A stretch of DNA of 64,000 bases from Streptomyces lydicus. Its GTDB lineage: Bacteria; Actinomycetota; Actinomycetes; Streptomycetales; Streptomycetaceae. The position numbers were made by a program, and so were the translations under genes. The stretch lies in NCBI RefSeq assembly GCF_001729485.1, contig NZ_CP017157.1, forward strand, positions 3,968,001 to 4,032,000, written 5' to 3'. Under the pieces are notes generated by a model. That model had not been told where the DNA came from. It was given only the letters and a program-made list of their open reading frames with translations, and did not search any database. Below, in pieces: positions 44,454-53,602 of the stretch; position 1 is the stretch's first letter, and each line of letters opens with the position of its first letter.

Positions 44454-45215
44454 ATGTCCACCGATGCAACGGCCAGTGCCGACACCTTCCCCACCACCGC
44501 ACCGCGCCCCTCCTTCCTCCTGGTCCACGGGGCCTGGCACCGGTCAGAGTGCTGGGACCTCGTACGGAAGGCCCTTGCGGCCGATGGCTGGACGGCCCGG
44601 ACGGTCGACCTGCCCAGTGCCGGACCGCAGCGCACACCGGCCGCCGGGATGTACGACGACGCCGACGCGATAGCCGCGCGTCTGCGGCAGGCAGACGGTC
44701 CGGTGATCGTCGTCGGGCATTCCTACGGCGGCCTCCCGGTTACCCAGGCCGCCGCCGGCCTTCCTGCCGCCGCTCATCTCGTTTACCTGGCGGCGTATCT
44801 GCCCGAGGAGGGAGAGTCCCTACTCAGCGTGCACGGTCACGGCGGCGACACGGCCGAGGACCTGTGCGGCACAGCCCCCGTCGTCTTCGACGACCCCCGC
44901 ACCGCGCTGTTCGGGGACCTGCCCGACGAGCAGGCCGCGGACGCCGTCAGCCGGCTCGTCACGCAGAGCCGGCGCTCCTTCCAGCAACGGGTGACCCGGA
45001 CAGCGTGGCGGACGGTGCCCTCCACCTATGTGCTCTGCGAGGACGACAGAGCGCTCCCGCCCGCATTGCAGGAGCGGATGTCCACCCGCGCCACACAGGT
45101 CGAGCGTCTGAACACCGGCCACTCCCCATTCCTGTCCGCGCCCACCGAACTGGCCGCGCTCCTGGGCCGGATCGGCTCCGAAGCGGTCACGTCCGTGTCG
45201 TCCCACAAGAGCTGA
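44454..45215 (+). CDS. Alpha/beta hydrolase
   Basis: The 253-residue protein has the oxyanion segment LLVHGAWHRSECW, the nucleophile elbow GHSYGG with catalytic Ser, and a C-terminal histidine in LNTGHSPFLSAP. It belongs to the small esterase/salicylate-esterase-like branch. AGGAG precedes the ATG. It follows the exporter gene by 107 bases and may be cotranscribed with it. Confidence 0.9.
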   Translation: MSTDATASADTFPTTAPRPSFLLVHGAWHRSECWDLVRKALAADGWTARTVDLPSAGPQRTPAAGMYDDADAIAARLRQADGPVIVVGHSYGGLPVTQAAAGLPAAAHLVYLAAYLPEEGESLLSVHGHGGDTAEDLCGTAPVVFDDPRTALFGDLPDEQAADAVSRLVTQSRRSFQQRVTRTAWRTVPSTYVLCEDDRALPPALQERMSTRATQVERLNTGHSPFLSAPTELAALLGRIGSEAVTSVSSHKS

Positions 45216-45513
45216 CCGACTGTCACGGACGAAAAGGGCGGCACCCGTCACGTGCTGCACGCGCCCGGGCCGTTCCGGCCGTCATACGCTGTAACAGCGT
45301 GCGATGGCACCGGAGTTGCCGGAGCAGGCCGCAGGCGGTCGGAAGTACTCGGCGCCGGCGGAGCGTGCCGCGCTCACCGGGGCGGTGACGAGGGAGACGT
45401 CGCACGCGTTCGGTGGTGTGTGGCTCGCAGGCCACCGAGCAGAGTGGTCAGACAGCGGCGTGCGGTGTTGATCCGTTGGGTGGAAGTCCGCGCTCTGCCC
45501 GGTTCGGCTTCCG

Positions 45514-46506
45514 TCAGCCGGTATGACGGCCGTGAACAGCTCGCCCGACAGCCGAGGCCACCCGGCGCATGGCGCCCCGGCCCGGCGGCCGCGCGGCGGG
45601 CGCGGCGCCCGGCCGGTGGTGGGGGACCCGTATCCGTAGCGCCCCGGGAATGATCCGGCACCGCACGGGAGTCGGCAGGGTGACGGCCTCACCGTCCAGC
45701 CCGACGGGGACGAACGGGGCGTCGATATCGACGACGACCTCTTCAGAGGTGGCCAGATTGGTCAGGCCGTGCGCCTGCCCACCGCGCAGCCGGGCGGCCG
45801 TCTCGGCGGGCGTCTCCGCCCTGGCGGCCAGCACCCCCAGGAGCCCGGAGTCCAGTTGCGCACGCCTGCCGAGCCCGGCCGGGTCATCGACCCGGTAGGG
45901 GTTGTTGCTCACCAGCACGGCGTCGGGCCGGTCCACGGTGAGCAGCCCGGCCCGTACCACAAGCTCCGGGCCCTCGTGGCGGGCGAGGAATTCCGGGAGG
46001 ATCCGCAGCACGGTGCCGATTTTGTCGTCCCGGTAGGCCGGGTCCTGCACCAGGGCGGCATAGGCACCGAACGACACGTTGTTGACGAACACCCGCTCGC
46101 CTGCGAACCCGAGGTCCACGCGCAGTTCGACGCCGTCCGTGAGGGCCGCCAGCGTGGCCGAAGGGTCCTCACGGTCCAGCCCGAGGTCCATCGCGAAGTG
46201 GTTGCGGGTACCGGCCGGAATGACCACGAACGGAACACCGCTCTTCGCAGCCACCCCGGCGACAAGTGCCTGCGTGCCGTCTCCGCCGGCCACCCCCAGC
46301 AGATCCGCACCGTCATCCACCGCGCGTCGGGCGACAGTCGTGAGGTCCTGGGGCTGGGAAGGATCGAGCAGGAGAACCTGAGCCCCCAGCGCGCGGGCCT
46401 GTTCCGCGATGCGGAACCGGCTCGCCTTCCCGCCTCCCGAGCGGGGATTCACGATCAGATACGGCCGCAGCGCGGCGGTCACCGGTCGGAACGCGTTCTC
46501 GGTCAT
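45514..46506 (-). CDS. Diacylglycerol/sphingosine-kinase-like protein
   Basis: The 330-residue protein has the DAGK catalytic pattern: NPRSGGGK at 20-27, GGDGTQ at 74-79 and PAGTRNHFA at 97-105, then a second lobe (VNNVSFGAYAALVQDPAYRDDK, PVGLDGEAVTLPTPV). It should phosphorylate a lipid or lipid-like alcohol with ATP. The ATG at 46506 was chosen because the family starts there; the ribosome site is weak. A flexible Pro/Ala/Arg tail ends the protein. Confidence 0.9.
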   Translation of the reverse strand: MTENAFRPVTAALRPYLIVNPRSGGGKASRFRIAEQARALGAQVLLLDPSQPQDLTTVARRAVDDGADLLGVAGGDGTQALVAGVAAKSGVPFVVIPAGTRNHFAMDLGLDREDPSATLAALTDGVELRVDLGFAGERVFVNNVSFGAYAALVQDPAYRDDKIGTVLRILPEFLARHEGPELVVRAGLLTVDRPDAVLVSNNPYRVDDPAGLGRRAQLDSGLLGVLAARAETPAETAARLRGGQAHGLTNLATSEEVVVDIDAPFVPVGLDGEAVTLPTPVRCRIIPGALRIRVPHHRPGAAPAARPPGRGAMRRVASAVGRAVHGRHTG

Positions 46507-46708
46507 GGCAAGCACCGACAGGCCGCGTTCATCAGCCCCGCGGCCGTGACAGTCACAGGTGCCGGCACAGCTGCCGCTACCACGCCCGCTGCCGACTGCG
46601 CCGTCCGCCGTCGGCCCGGTCCAGCGATCGCACCGGCCACTGCCTCCATGACGTTCCCTCCGACAGTTTACGGCTTGCGGCACCGGCCCGGTCGCGTTGA
46701 TGAAGTAC

Positions 46709-46774
46709 TCACGCGTAGGGGGCGATGACGGCGCGTCCTTGGATCTTGCCGTCGTGCAGGAGCTGGTAACCAGT
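46709..46774 (-). pseudogene. C-terminal relic of a zinc alcohol dehydrogenase
   Basis: A minus-strand frame ends TGYQLLHDGKIQGRAVIAPYA and stop. This is the usual end of zinc-dependent MDR alcohol dehydrogenases (AY..L..G.IQGRAVI.P). The residues before it have no homology. The surrounding gap (46507-46935) holds nothing else that I can support. Confidence 0.55.
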
Positions 46775-46935
46775 GTGATTACCGGGCGCTGCCCTAGACG
46801 CCGCGCCGCTGGCATCGGCGCCGATCACGCGGGCTGCCGGGCCGACCCGCAAGCTCCGCGCAAGTGGTAGATCCCAGCGTGGCGTTCTTGCTGCGAGAGC
46901 GGTGGGACGGCGATCTCGGATGAGGAGGGCGCTGG

Positions 46936-48174
46936 TCACAGCCGGACGATGACCAGTGCGACGTCGTCGCGGCCGCCGCCGGCCAGCCCGAGGCGGGCCA
47001 GGAGGGTGTCGGCCAGGTGCTCCGGGGAGAGCCGGCTGGACTGGCTGAGGATGTCCGTCAGCCGGGCCAGGCCGGTGTCGATGTCTTCGTCCCGGCGTTC
47101 GATCAGGCCGTCGGTGTAGAGCACGAGGGTGTCGCCGGAGCTGTAGATGGCCGTGGCCTGGGGACGGGGGACGTGCAGGGGGCGAACCCCCAGGGGCGGA
47201 TCGGTAGCCTGGTCCAGCAGCTCGCAGGCGCCGTCTGTGTGCACCAGGACCGGGGGCGGGTGGCCGGCGTTGCTGTAGATGATCAGGCAGCTTGCGGGGT
47301 CAACCAGTGCCTTGACGGCGGTCGTGTTCAGCGCGCCCTCGACCGACCTGGAGTACAGGCCGAGCACCTCAAGCGCCTGGGCCGGCCGCTCCAGGGCGCG
47401 GATGGCGGCGCTCAGCGCGCTGCGGAGCATTCCCATGACGGCGGCGGCCTCCAGCCCGTGGCCGACGACGTCGCCCACCGCCACCGAGAAGCGGCCGTCG
47501 GTCAGGTCTGCCACGTCATACCAGTCGCCGCACACGTTCAGCGAGCCGGCTGCGGGCAGATAGCGCACGGCGACGTTCTGGTGCCGGGCCAGGTCCGGTG
47601 ACTGGAGCATGCCCTCCTGCAAGGTGACGGCCACCTGGCGCTCGCGGGCGTGAGCCCGCCGCAGCTCCTCGTTCAGCCGCTGCAGCTCCCGAGCCCGCGC
47701 GTACAGCTCGGCCTCCAACGCTTCACGCTCGGTCAGCTGACCGGTCGGCGGCCGGGCACCCGCAGTGCGCGCTTGGACGAACGCGGTCACGTCCTCCACC
47801 CGGTGGATGATCCACACCACCGTGCCGTCCGGGGTAAGGATCGGCGTGTTGATCGGCGACCACCACCGCTCCTCGAATACCCCCGGCCGACCCATGATCG
47901 GGATGTCGTACTTCTGCAGTGCCATCGGGTCGGGCTCGCCCGTGGTCAGGACCCGGTGCAGCGAGGCGCTCAGGTTCCGCACACCGTCGGCCTCGGGGTC
48001 GGCCGGGTTGTCCGGGAAGGCATCGAAGACGTATTTCCCGATCAAGTCTTCTCTCGTCCGGCCGGTCGCGTCGAGGTATGCCTGGTTGACCTCCACGATC
48101 ACCAGATCCGGACCCAGCACCAGATACGGGCTCGGCGTGGCGGCGAACAGCGCTGCGTAGTCCATCCCCGCCAT
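46936..48174 (-). CDS. PAS-domain SpoIIE-type protein phosphatase
   Basis: The 412-residue protein has an N-terminal PAS sensor (about 5-130, TPSPYLVLGPDLVIVEVNQAYLDATGR), a linking coiled coil rich in Glu/Arg (about 150-185) and a PP2C/SpoIIE phosphatase domain (about 195-412: GDWYDVADL, VGDVVGHGLEAAAVMGMLRSAL, NAGHPPPVL, YTDGLIERRDEDID). These phosphatases act on anti-anti-sigma proteins in the partner-switching control of SigB/SigF-type sigma factors. GGAGG precedes the ATG at 48174. No anti-sigma or STAS gene is next to it. Confidence 0.93.
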   Translation of the reverse strand: MAGMDYAALFAATPSPYLVLGPDLVIVEVNQAYLDATGRTREDLIGKYVFDAFPDNPADPEADGVRNLSASLHRVLTTGEPDPMALQKYDIPIMGRPGVFEERWWSPINTPILTPDGTVVWIIHRVEDVTAFVQARTAGARPPTGQLTEREALEAELYARARELQRLNEELRRAHARERQVAVTLQEGMLQSPDLARHQNVAVRYLPAAGSLNVCGDWYDVADLTDGRFSVAVGDVVGHGLEAAAVMGMLRSALSAAIRALERPAQALEVLGLYSRSVEGALNTTAVKALVDPASCLIIYSNAGHPPPVLVHTDGACELLDQATDPPLGVRPLHVPRPQATAIYSSGDTLVLYTDGLIERRDEDIDTGLARLTDILSQSSRLSPEHLADTLLARLGLAGGGRDDVALVIVRL

Positions 48175-48455
48175 GGCCACCGTCCTCCGTCGCCGTTCCC
48201 CGGCACACCCCGGCCCATCTCTCACGCTACGGCCCGACCCGCTCACCCGCCTGCCACGACGACCTCCGCCGCTCTCTCGCGCCCGACGGATTGTGGGGCA
48301 GCGCACCGGCCCGGGCTCGCTGATCTGTGGCTCAGCCCTACGGCGGGGCGCGCTGGGCGATGTGGGCGTCCTGGATCCTCACGGGTGCTGTCACGGCTCG
48401 CGGGGACCGTCGGCGGGGTGTGCCGGTAGCTGTCCGGTGTGAGCAATGGCCACGG

Positions 48456-48578
48456 CTCGTCGACATGCTCGGGGGCTCGGTCGCTGTGTACCTGGACGGT
48501 GGGCCCACTGAGGCCGCCGTCGCCTGGCCGCGGGATGGTGAGTCCATGAACGCCACCGGCGAAGGGGCAGTGTCCTGA
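48456..48578 (+). pseudogene. C-terminal relic of a YrdC/Sua5-like protein
   Basis: The frame reads LVDMLGGSVAVYLDGGPTEA and ends GEGAVS before the stop. This matches the end of threonylcarbamoyl-AMP synthase (LG..V...LDGGP..G..ST..D.TG....LREGAVS) with a degraded middle. The rest of the gene is missing. Confidence 0.55.
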
Positions 48579-49492
48579 GGGAGCAGCGGGGAGGAGTGCG
48601 GACATGAGCCTTCGAAACCCTCCATGGAACACCAGGCAGGCGCCTCCCCATGCACCCCGCCGCACTCGCCTTGCGCACGTCCCCCGAGGGCCTCACCGCG
48701 GCGTTGGCTCCTCTCGGCGAGGCCGGCGTGCCCAGGTGCACCTCCGGCGGCGACTCGGCTGCCGGGCATGTCGCGATCACCCTGCTGCCCGATGGGGTAG
48801 TCCAGTGATCATGAGGCAACAAACGGCGCCGGGCAGTCCAGGGCAGGTCCCCCATGCTTGCGGAAGTAGGCCACGCCGGTGCTCGCGCCCGCGTCCCACC
48901 TGCATGCCGTGCGACGCTATCCGGCCGTTCCCCGGCTTCTCGGGGATCGTCTCCGTCGTGGCGACGAGCGTTGCTGCCCGAGACCACGGGTGTCCACTGG
49001 ATGCGTCCCGCGCACCGGTGGCCCCCCGGGTCACTAACAAACAGGCATCGCGCAGGGAGTGCCGGTCGGTATGCAGGTGTCTCCTGTGATCCTGGAGGCG
49101 GCATGGGGACCCCGCAAGAGTCGCTGGGGACGGCCGGAATGACGCCAGGGGTGTGCTGGGTGGCTTGTCGGTCGATACGGGCGCCGCGCATGCTCGTGTT
49201 CCAAGAGAGCGCTCTCAGGGGGCAGTTCACGTGAGGGGGATGGATTGCGGTGGTGCGGCCCGTGCCATGGGGCGGCACCTTGCAGCCGCGGTGACCGGTG
49301 TTGCCTTCGGCGCTGGGGGGTGTACGCCAGCCGTCCATCGGGCGATTGCCTGCATCGCGGCATCCTGCCATAAAGCGCCTTTTTCAAGACGAACGCCTAA
49401 AAACCTACGTCATGCAGATTCCTTGAGCGGTGCACTGATCGTCGGCTCTGCACGCAAAGCGGTGCACGACGGTCGGCGATCGGGAGGGGCTC
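48579..49492. other. Long stretch without a firm gene before the LAL regulator
   Basis: About 900 bases with no firm gene. A plus-strand frame 48650-48808 (52 codons, starts MHPAALALRTSPEGLTAALA) has coding-like codon use but a poor ribosome site. Another scrap near 49050-49135 (GVPVGMQVSPVILEAAWG) faintly recalls the start of a glucosaminidase domain. An AT-rich patch at 49370-49410 is the likely promoter area for the LAL gene. Confidence 0.4.
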
Positions 49493-52387
49493 ATGGCGCT
49501 CGGGGAGATCGGCCGCAGGAGCGAGACGACGCGGCTCCGAGCCGTGCTCGAACAGTCCCGCAGGGAGCGCGGCCCAGTCGTAGCGGTCGTCCGCGGCGAG
49601 CCGGGAGCGGGGAAGTCGACGCTGCTCGACGCTTTCCGAGCGGAAGCGTCCGCGGCAGGCTTCCGCGTCGCTGTGGTGCGCGGGACGGGGACAGAGGACC
49701 GTCCGTACGCGGCAGCCAACCGGCTCATCGCCCAACTGCGAGCCGACGACGGGAAACTCGTGGAGATCCGGCACCGTACGCCGTCCGGCGATGATCTCGG
49801 GGGGCCGGTCGCCGCGGTGCCGACGGGGCAGGACACCCCGGTCGCGCTGTGCGTGGACGACATGACTCAGGTCGACCGCTGGTCATTACGGTGGTTGCTG
49901 GAGTTGTCGCGGACGTTGCCGCCCGCGCCCCTGGCGGTCGTGCTCACGGTCCGGATCTGCGGTGCAGGAGCCGGAGCTGTCTCCGGCCCCGCGAACGGCA
50001 GCCCCGACGAGCCCGGCTCCGCACTCCTCGCTGCCGCCGAGTCCATCGACCTGTCGGGGCTGCGCACGCACGACCTGGCCGAAGCCGCAGCCGCACGATG
50101 CCGTGTCCGCCTCGATACGCGAACCGCCGCGGTGTGCCGCGAGCTCACCGGCGGCAATCCCGCCCTCCTGCACGCCTTGCTGGTGCCGCACACCGGCAGC
50201 GCGCCCACGGCCGACGCTTTGCGCGCCACCGCTGCCTCGGGTGTCCTGACAGGAGCCGACCGGTGGCTGGCGCCGCTGAGCACCTCGGCCCTGGCTCTGG
50301 TGCGGGCGGTCGCGGTGCTCGGCGGTGGCGCTGAGGTCGTGGACAGTGCCGAGTTGGCCCACCTGACCGTCGAGGAGGCGCTCGGGGCCGTCGACCAACT
50401 CGTCGAGGCATGTCTGCTCGCCAATCACACCCCTCTGGCGTTCCGTCATCCACTCCTCGAAACCATGGTCCTCGGTCGTATCGCCGCCGGCACCCGGACC
50501 GCCCTGCATCTGCGGGCGGCGGCCCTGCTGCGTGACCGGCAGGCCGCCACGACGACCGTCGCCCACCACTTGGCCGCCGCCGGCCCCTTGGGAGAGGAGT
50601 GGGCGATGCGCTGCCTGTGGCGGGCCGCACGTCAGCTGGAGCAGGAGGGCAGGCACCAGGACGCGGCACGCTGCCTGCGCGCAGCCCTCCGCGAACCCCT
50701 GTGTCCCCACGAGAAGTCGGCCGTGCGGCGGGAACTCGCCGAGCTGGACGCCTTTGCCGACCCGGAGCGCGCCGTACGCCTCCTGGATGCCGCCCGCTGT
50801 GAGTCCCACGATCCTGGCGTCGTGCTCGAATACGCGCTGGCGCTGGCCGCGGTGCTGGCCGAGTGCGGCCGGGCCGAGGACGCCGTCACCGTGCTCGACG
50901 ACGCCGTGGCTCGCCTCGGGAGGACAGCGGGGGACGACTCCTGGCAGCTGCGCCTGCGCCTGCACAAGGCGTTCGCCGGCAGGCGTGGCCCCCTGTGGCT
51001 GGCGCAGGCGGCGGATGATCCGCTGGGGAACCTGGCCTGCCGGACCCCGCACCAGGGAATCGCGAGCCGGGAGCTCGCGGCGCTGCGTGCGGTACAGGCA
51101 GTCGATGCGGGGGCTGACCGGGAGGCGGCCGTCCGGCACGCCCGGCAGGGTCTGCCCGGGGGCGAGGAATGCGGCTCGGCCGGCTCGGCCACCCTGCTGT
51201 GGCACACCTGTGGCGTGCTGGTGGCGGCTGGTGAGGTAGCCGAAGCGTGGACGCACTGCGGCCGTGGGCGGCAGGTCGCCGGCGCCCGCCCCGGCCGCTG
51301 GGACCACCTCAAGGTCGAGCTGCTGCGCGCGAGGGTCCTGCGGGCCCGGGGCGACCTCCATGGCGCCGACGCCACCCTGACCCCCCTGGCCGACCGCCTG
51401 CTCGCCTTCGCGGCGACCGGTCACCCCTCGGCTGTGACCGGCGTCGCCGCCCTGGCCGAGGTGCGGGTCCTGAAGGGCCTGACTGACTCGGCCCGTTCCC
51501 TGCTCGCCGAGAGTGGCCTGGAAGGGGACCCGCTGCCGTGGCGGCGGGACTCCGCGCACGCGCTGGCCGCGCGAGCGGCGGTTCATGAGAGCGACGACCC
51601 GGCCCGCGCCCTGGAGGACCTGCTCGCGGCAGGCCGCCTCCTGGAGGAGGCGGGGGTGCGGAACCCAGCGGTGCTGCCGTGGCGCTCCCGCGCCGCTCGG
51701 CTTCTCGCGGCGGGGGGCGAACGCAAGGAGGCTGCCGAATTCGCAGGCGCCGAGGTGGACGACGCCCGCCGCTGGGGAACACGGGAGTCCCTTGGCAGCG
51801 CATTGCACGCACTGGCCCTCACCGAGACCGGGAAGCGGCGCATCGACCTGCTCACGGACGCGGCCGGGCTGCTCGCCAGGTCCTCGGACCGCCTTCACCA
51901 TGCCTTTGTGCAAGCGGACCTGGGAGCCGGGCTCGCCGAGTTCGGGCGCGGTGAGGCGGCCCGTGCCGAGTTGCTCTCGGCCCTCCGGCTCGCCCGTGCG
52001 TGTGGTGCGGAGCCGCTGGCGCGGCGCGTCCAGGGTGCCTGGAGGTCGCTCCGGGGGACGGGTGGGGGGCCTCTGGCGCTCTCCGGGACGCAGACGACCA
52101 CGCCCACCCCGTCGGCCGCGCCCGACTCTGCGAGTGCGGCGGAGCCGTCCGCGCCCCCGGCGTCCGCCCTTCACGCCGCCCCGCAGTCCCCGTCTCCGCT
52201 CCTGGACCGTCTGACGCCTCAGGAACGGAAGATCCTCCACCTGGCCAAGGACGGACACTCCAACCGCGACATCGCGGGCCGGCTGTTCGTCGCCGTACGC
52301 ACCGTCGAGTTCCACCTGTCCGGCGCGTACCGCAAGCTGGGGATCAGCGGCCGCCGGCAGCTTGCCCAGGTCTTCAGCGGTGGCTGA
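49493..52387 (+). CDS. LAL-family (large ATP-binding LuxR) regulator of the thiopeptide cluster
   Basis: The 964-residue protein has an N-terminal AAA-type ATPase (Walker A GEPGAGKST at 35-43, acidic LCVDDMTQ segment about 120-127), a long helical TPR-like middle and a C-terminal LuxR helix-turn-helix (about 895-964: LTPQERKILHLAKDGHSNRDIAGRLFVAVRTVEFHLSGAYRKLG). LAL proteins are common pathway-specific activators in Streptomyces. GGGAGGGG precedes the ATG. Codon 132 is TTA (49886-49888), the signature of bldA-dependent translation. It is convergent with the thiopeptide operon, ending 24 bases from its last gene, so control of that cluster is probable. Confidence 0.92.
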   Translation: MALGEIGRRSETTRLRAVLEQSRRERGPVVAVVRGEPGAGKSTLLDAFRAEASAAGFRVAVVRGTGTEDRPYAAANRLIAQLRADDGKLVEIRHRTPSGDDLGGPVAAVPTGQDTPVALCVDDMTQVDRWSLRWLLELSRTLPPAPLAVVLTVRICGAGAGAVSGPANGSPDEPGSALLAAAESIDLSGLRTHDLAEAAAARCRVRLDTRTAAVCRELTGGNPALLHALLVPHTGSAPTADALRATAASGVLTGADRWLAPLSTSALALVRAVAVLGGGAEVVDSAELAHLTVEEALGAVDQLVEACLLANHTPLAFRHPLLETMVLGRIAAGTRTALHLRAAALLRDRQAATTTVAHHLAAAGPLGEEWAMRCLWRAARQLEQEGRHQDAARCLRAALREPLCPHEKSAVRRELAELDAFADPERAVRLLDAARCESHDPGVVLEYALALAAVLAECGRAEDAVTVLDDAVARLGRTAGDDSWQLRLRLHKAFAGRRGPLWLAQAADDPLGNLACRTPHQGIASRELAALRAVQAVDAGADREAAVRHARQGLPGGEECGSAGSATLLWHTCGVLVAAGEVAEAWTHCGRGRQVAGARPGRWDHLKVELLRARVLRARGDLHGADATLTPLADRLLAFAATGHPSAVTGVAALAEVRVLKGLTDSARSLLAESGLEGDPLPWRRDSAHALAARAAVHESDDPARALEDLLAAGRLLEEAGVRNPAVLPWRSRAARLLAAGGERKEAAEFAGAEVDDARRWGTRESLGSALHALALTETGKRRIDLLTDAAGLLARSSDRLHHAFVQADLGAGLAEFGRGEAARAELLSALRLARACGAEPLARRVQGAWRSLRGTGGGPLALSGTQTTTPTPSAAPDSASAAEPSAPPASALHAAPQSPSPLLDRLTPQERKILHLAKDGHSNRDIAGRLFVAVRTVEFHLSGAYRKLGISGRRQLAQVFSGG

Positions 52388-52396
52388 CGCCCGGGC

Positions 52397-52412
52397 AGGC
52401 CCGCGCGGGCCT
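52397..52412. terminator. Palindrome AGGCCCGCGCGGGCCT between convergent stops
   Basis: A perfect 16-base self-complementary sequence sits between the LAL gene stop and the stop of the last thiopeptide gene. With no loop of its own it would fold as a tight hairpin with a few unpaired bases. It may serve as a two-way terminator. Confidence 0.4.
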
Positions 52413-53602
52413 CAGCGCATGCCCTCCGCCCACTCGGTGCCGATCCGTCGCCAGGCGGGCTCCTCGCTCCCGTCGGGTTCGGCGACGTACTTGGCGAAGC
52501 TGGCGACGGCCGACGTGCCGTGCACCGACTCCACGGTCCGCGCCGCCAGATGGCACAGCAGCCCGCGGTCCACGGGCGCCAGTCCCAGCCGGTTGAGGTG
52601 CAGGTACAGGTAGTTCATCACCAGGCGGAACGACGCGAACCACGCGTCGTCGACGAGGAAGTCCCGGTGCCCGTGGTCGGACAGCAGGAGCCGGTGGAAC
52701 TCGCTGGTCTCGCGCGTCGGCATGCGCGGAGCCAGCGCCGCCCCGCCCATCGACACCTCGCCCGAAGCGAGCAGCGGCTGCGCTATCCGCTGGTGCCGGC
52801 GCACGGCCCGTGCCCACTCCCGTACGAAGGCCACCCCGGAGCCCGGCGGGGGATCGGTGTCCTCCGGCTCCGAGAGTGTGGCTGCCACCTCCCGTAGCCG
52901 CGAGCCCAGGGCGGCTTCCTGCCTGCGGAACCGTTCGTCGAAGCGGACGAGGCAGGCCGCCGGGTCGTGGGTGCGGGACAGGAAGGCGTCCGCGTGCGAA
53001 CGCAGGGACAACACGCCCCGCTCGATCGGGGCCCTGCCGTCCTCGAACGGGATCGCCGCCGCGGCCGCCGTGGTCCACATCAGGTCCAGCGCCAATACGG
53101 ACAGCGGGGCGGTGCGCAGATGCTCGTACATCCGGAACGCGAGGTCGGTGGTGTCGGAGAGGAACCCGGCCAGTAGTTCGCTCGCGCGGAGCGAGCCGAG
53201 CACCTGCAGCCGGTGGTCGTACGGGCGCTCCACGACGGTGTTGTCCGCCACCCACGGGCCGAGTGGCCCGGTCTCCATCTCCAGCTCGGCGAGCCGCTCG
53301 TGCACGGGCGCGAGTGCGGCGGAGTCCAAGCGGACGGTGGAAGGGCGGGCCCGTAGGTAGTCGGTGACGATGCTCCGCACCTTGGGACGCACCTGTGCAC
53401 CCCATGTCGTCTCGTCCGTGCGGAAGTTGAGGCGAAGATGCGGTCCGCGCAGCCAGTGCCGGCCGAACCAGGCGCCGCGCACCGATGACTCCACAGAGGC
53501 GAACGCCGGCCGGACGGCCCCGAGGATCAGCTCGGGCTCCGCTGCCTCATCGTGGTGGTGGACATGCAGGCTGTACCAGGACGCCCCGGCCGATCCGGTC
53601 AT
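52412..53602 (-). CDS. Thiopeptide pyridine-synthase-like protein (TbtD/PbtD type)
   Basis: The 396-residue protein starts with WYSLHVHHHDEAAEPELILG, then AWFGRHWLRGPHLRLNFR, the pattern of the thiopeptide cycloaddition enzymes related to the LanB elimination domain. In thiomuracin and GE2270 pathways this protein joins two dehydroalanines by formal [4+2] addition, forming the central pyridine and releasing the leader. Here it is the last gene of the operon and shares an ATGA overlap with the elimination protein upstream. Assignment of this one as pyridine synthase rests on length, order and the more divergent sequence; the two related proteins could be swapped. Confidence 0.8.
   Translation of the reverse strand: MTGSAGASWYSLHVHHHDEAAEPELILGAVRPAFASVESSVRGAWFGRHWLRGPHLRLNFRTDETTWGAQVRPKVRSIVTDYLRARPSTVRLDSAALAPVHERLAELEMETGPLGPWVADNTVVERPYDHRLQVLGSLRASELLAGFLSDTTDLAFRMYEHLRTAPLSVLALDLMWTTAAAAAIPFEDGRAPIERGVLSLRSHADAFLSRTHDPAACLVRFDERFRRQEAALGSRLREVAATLSEPEDTDPPPGSGVAFVREWARAVRRHQRIAQPLLASGEVSMGGAALAPRMPTRETSEFHRLLLSDHGHRDFLVDDAWFASFRLVMNYLYLHLNRLGLAPVDRGLLCHLAARTVESVHGTSAVASFAKYVAEPDGSEEPAWRRIGTEWAEGMR

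Noticed and set aside
48650..48808. 52-residue plus-strand gene
   Set aside because: Codon use is coding-like but there is no good ribosome site or known family, so it was only mentioned in the gap entry.
49050..49135. Relic of a glucosaminidase domain
   Set aside because: The resemblance is limited to about 18 residues and could be chance.
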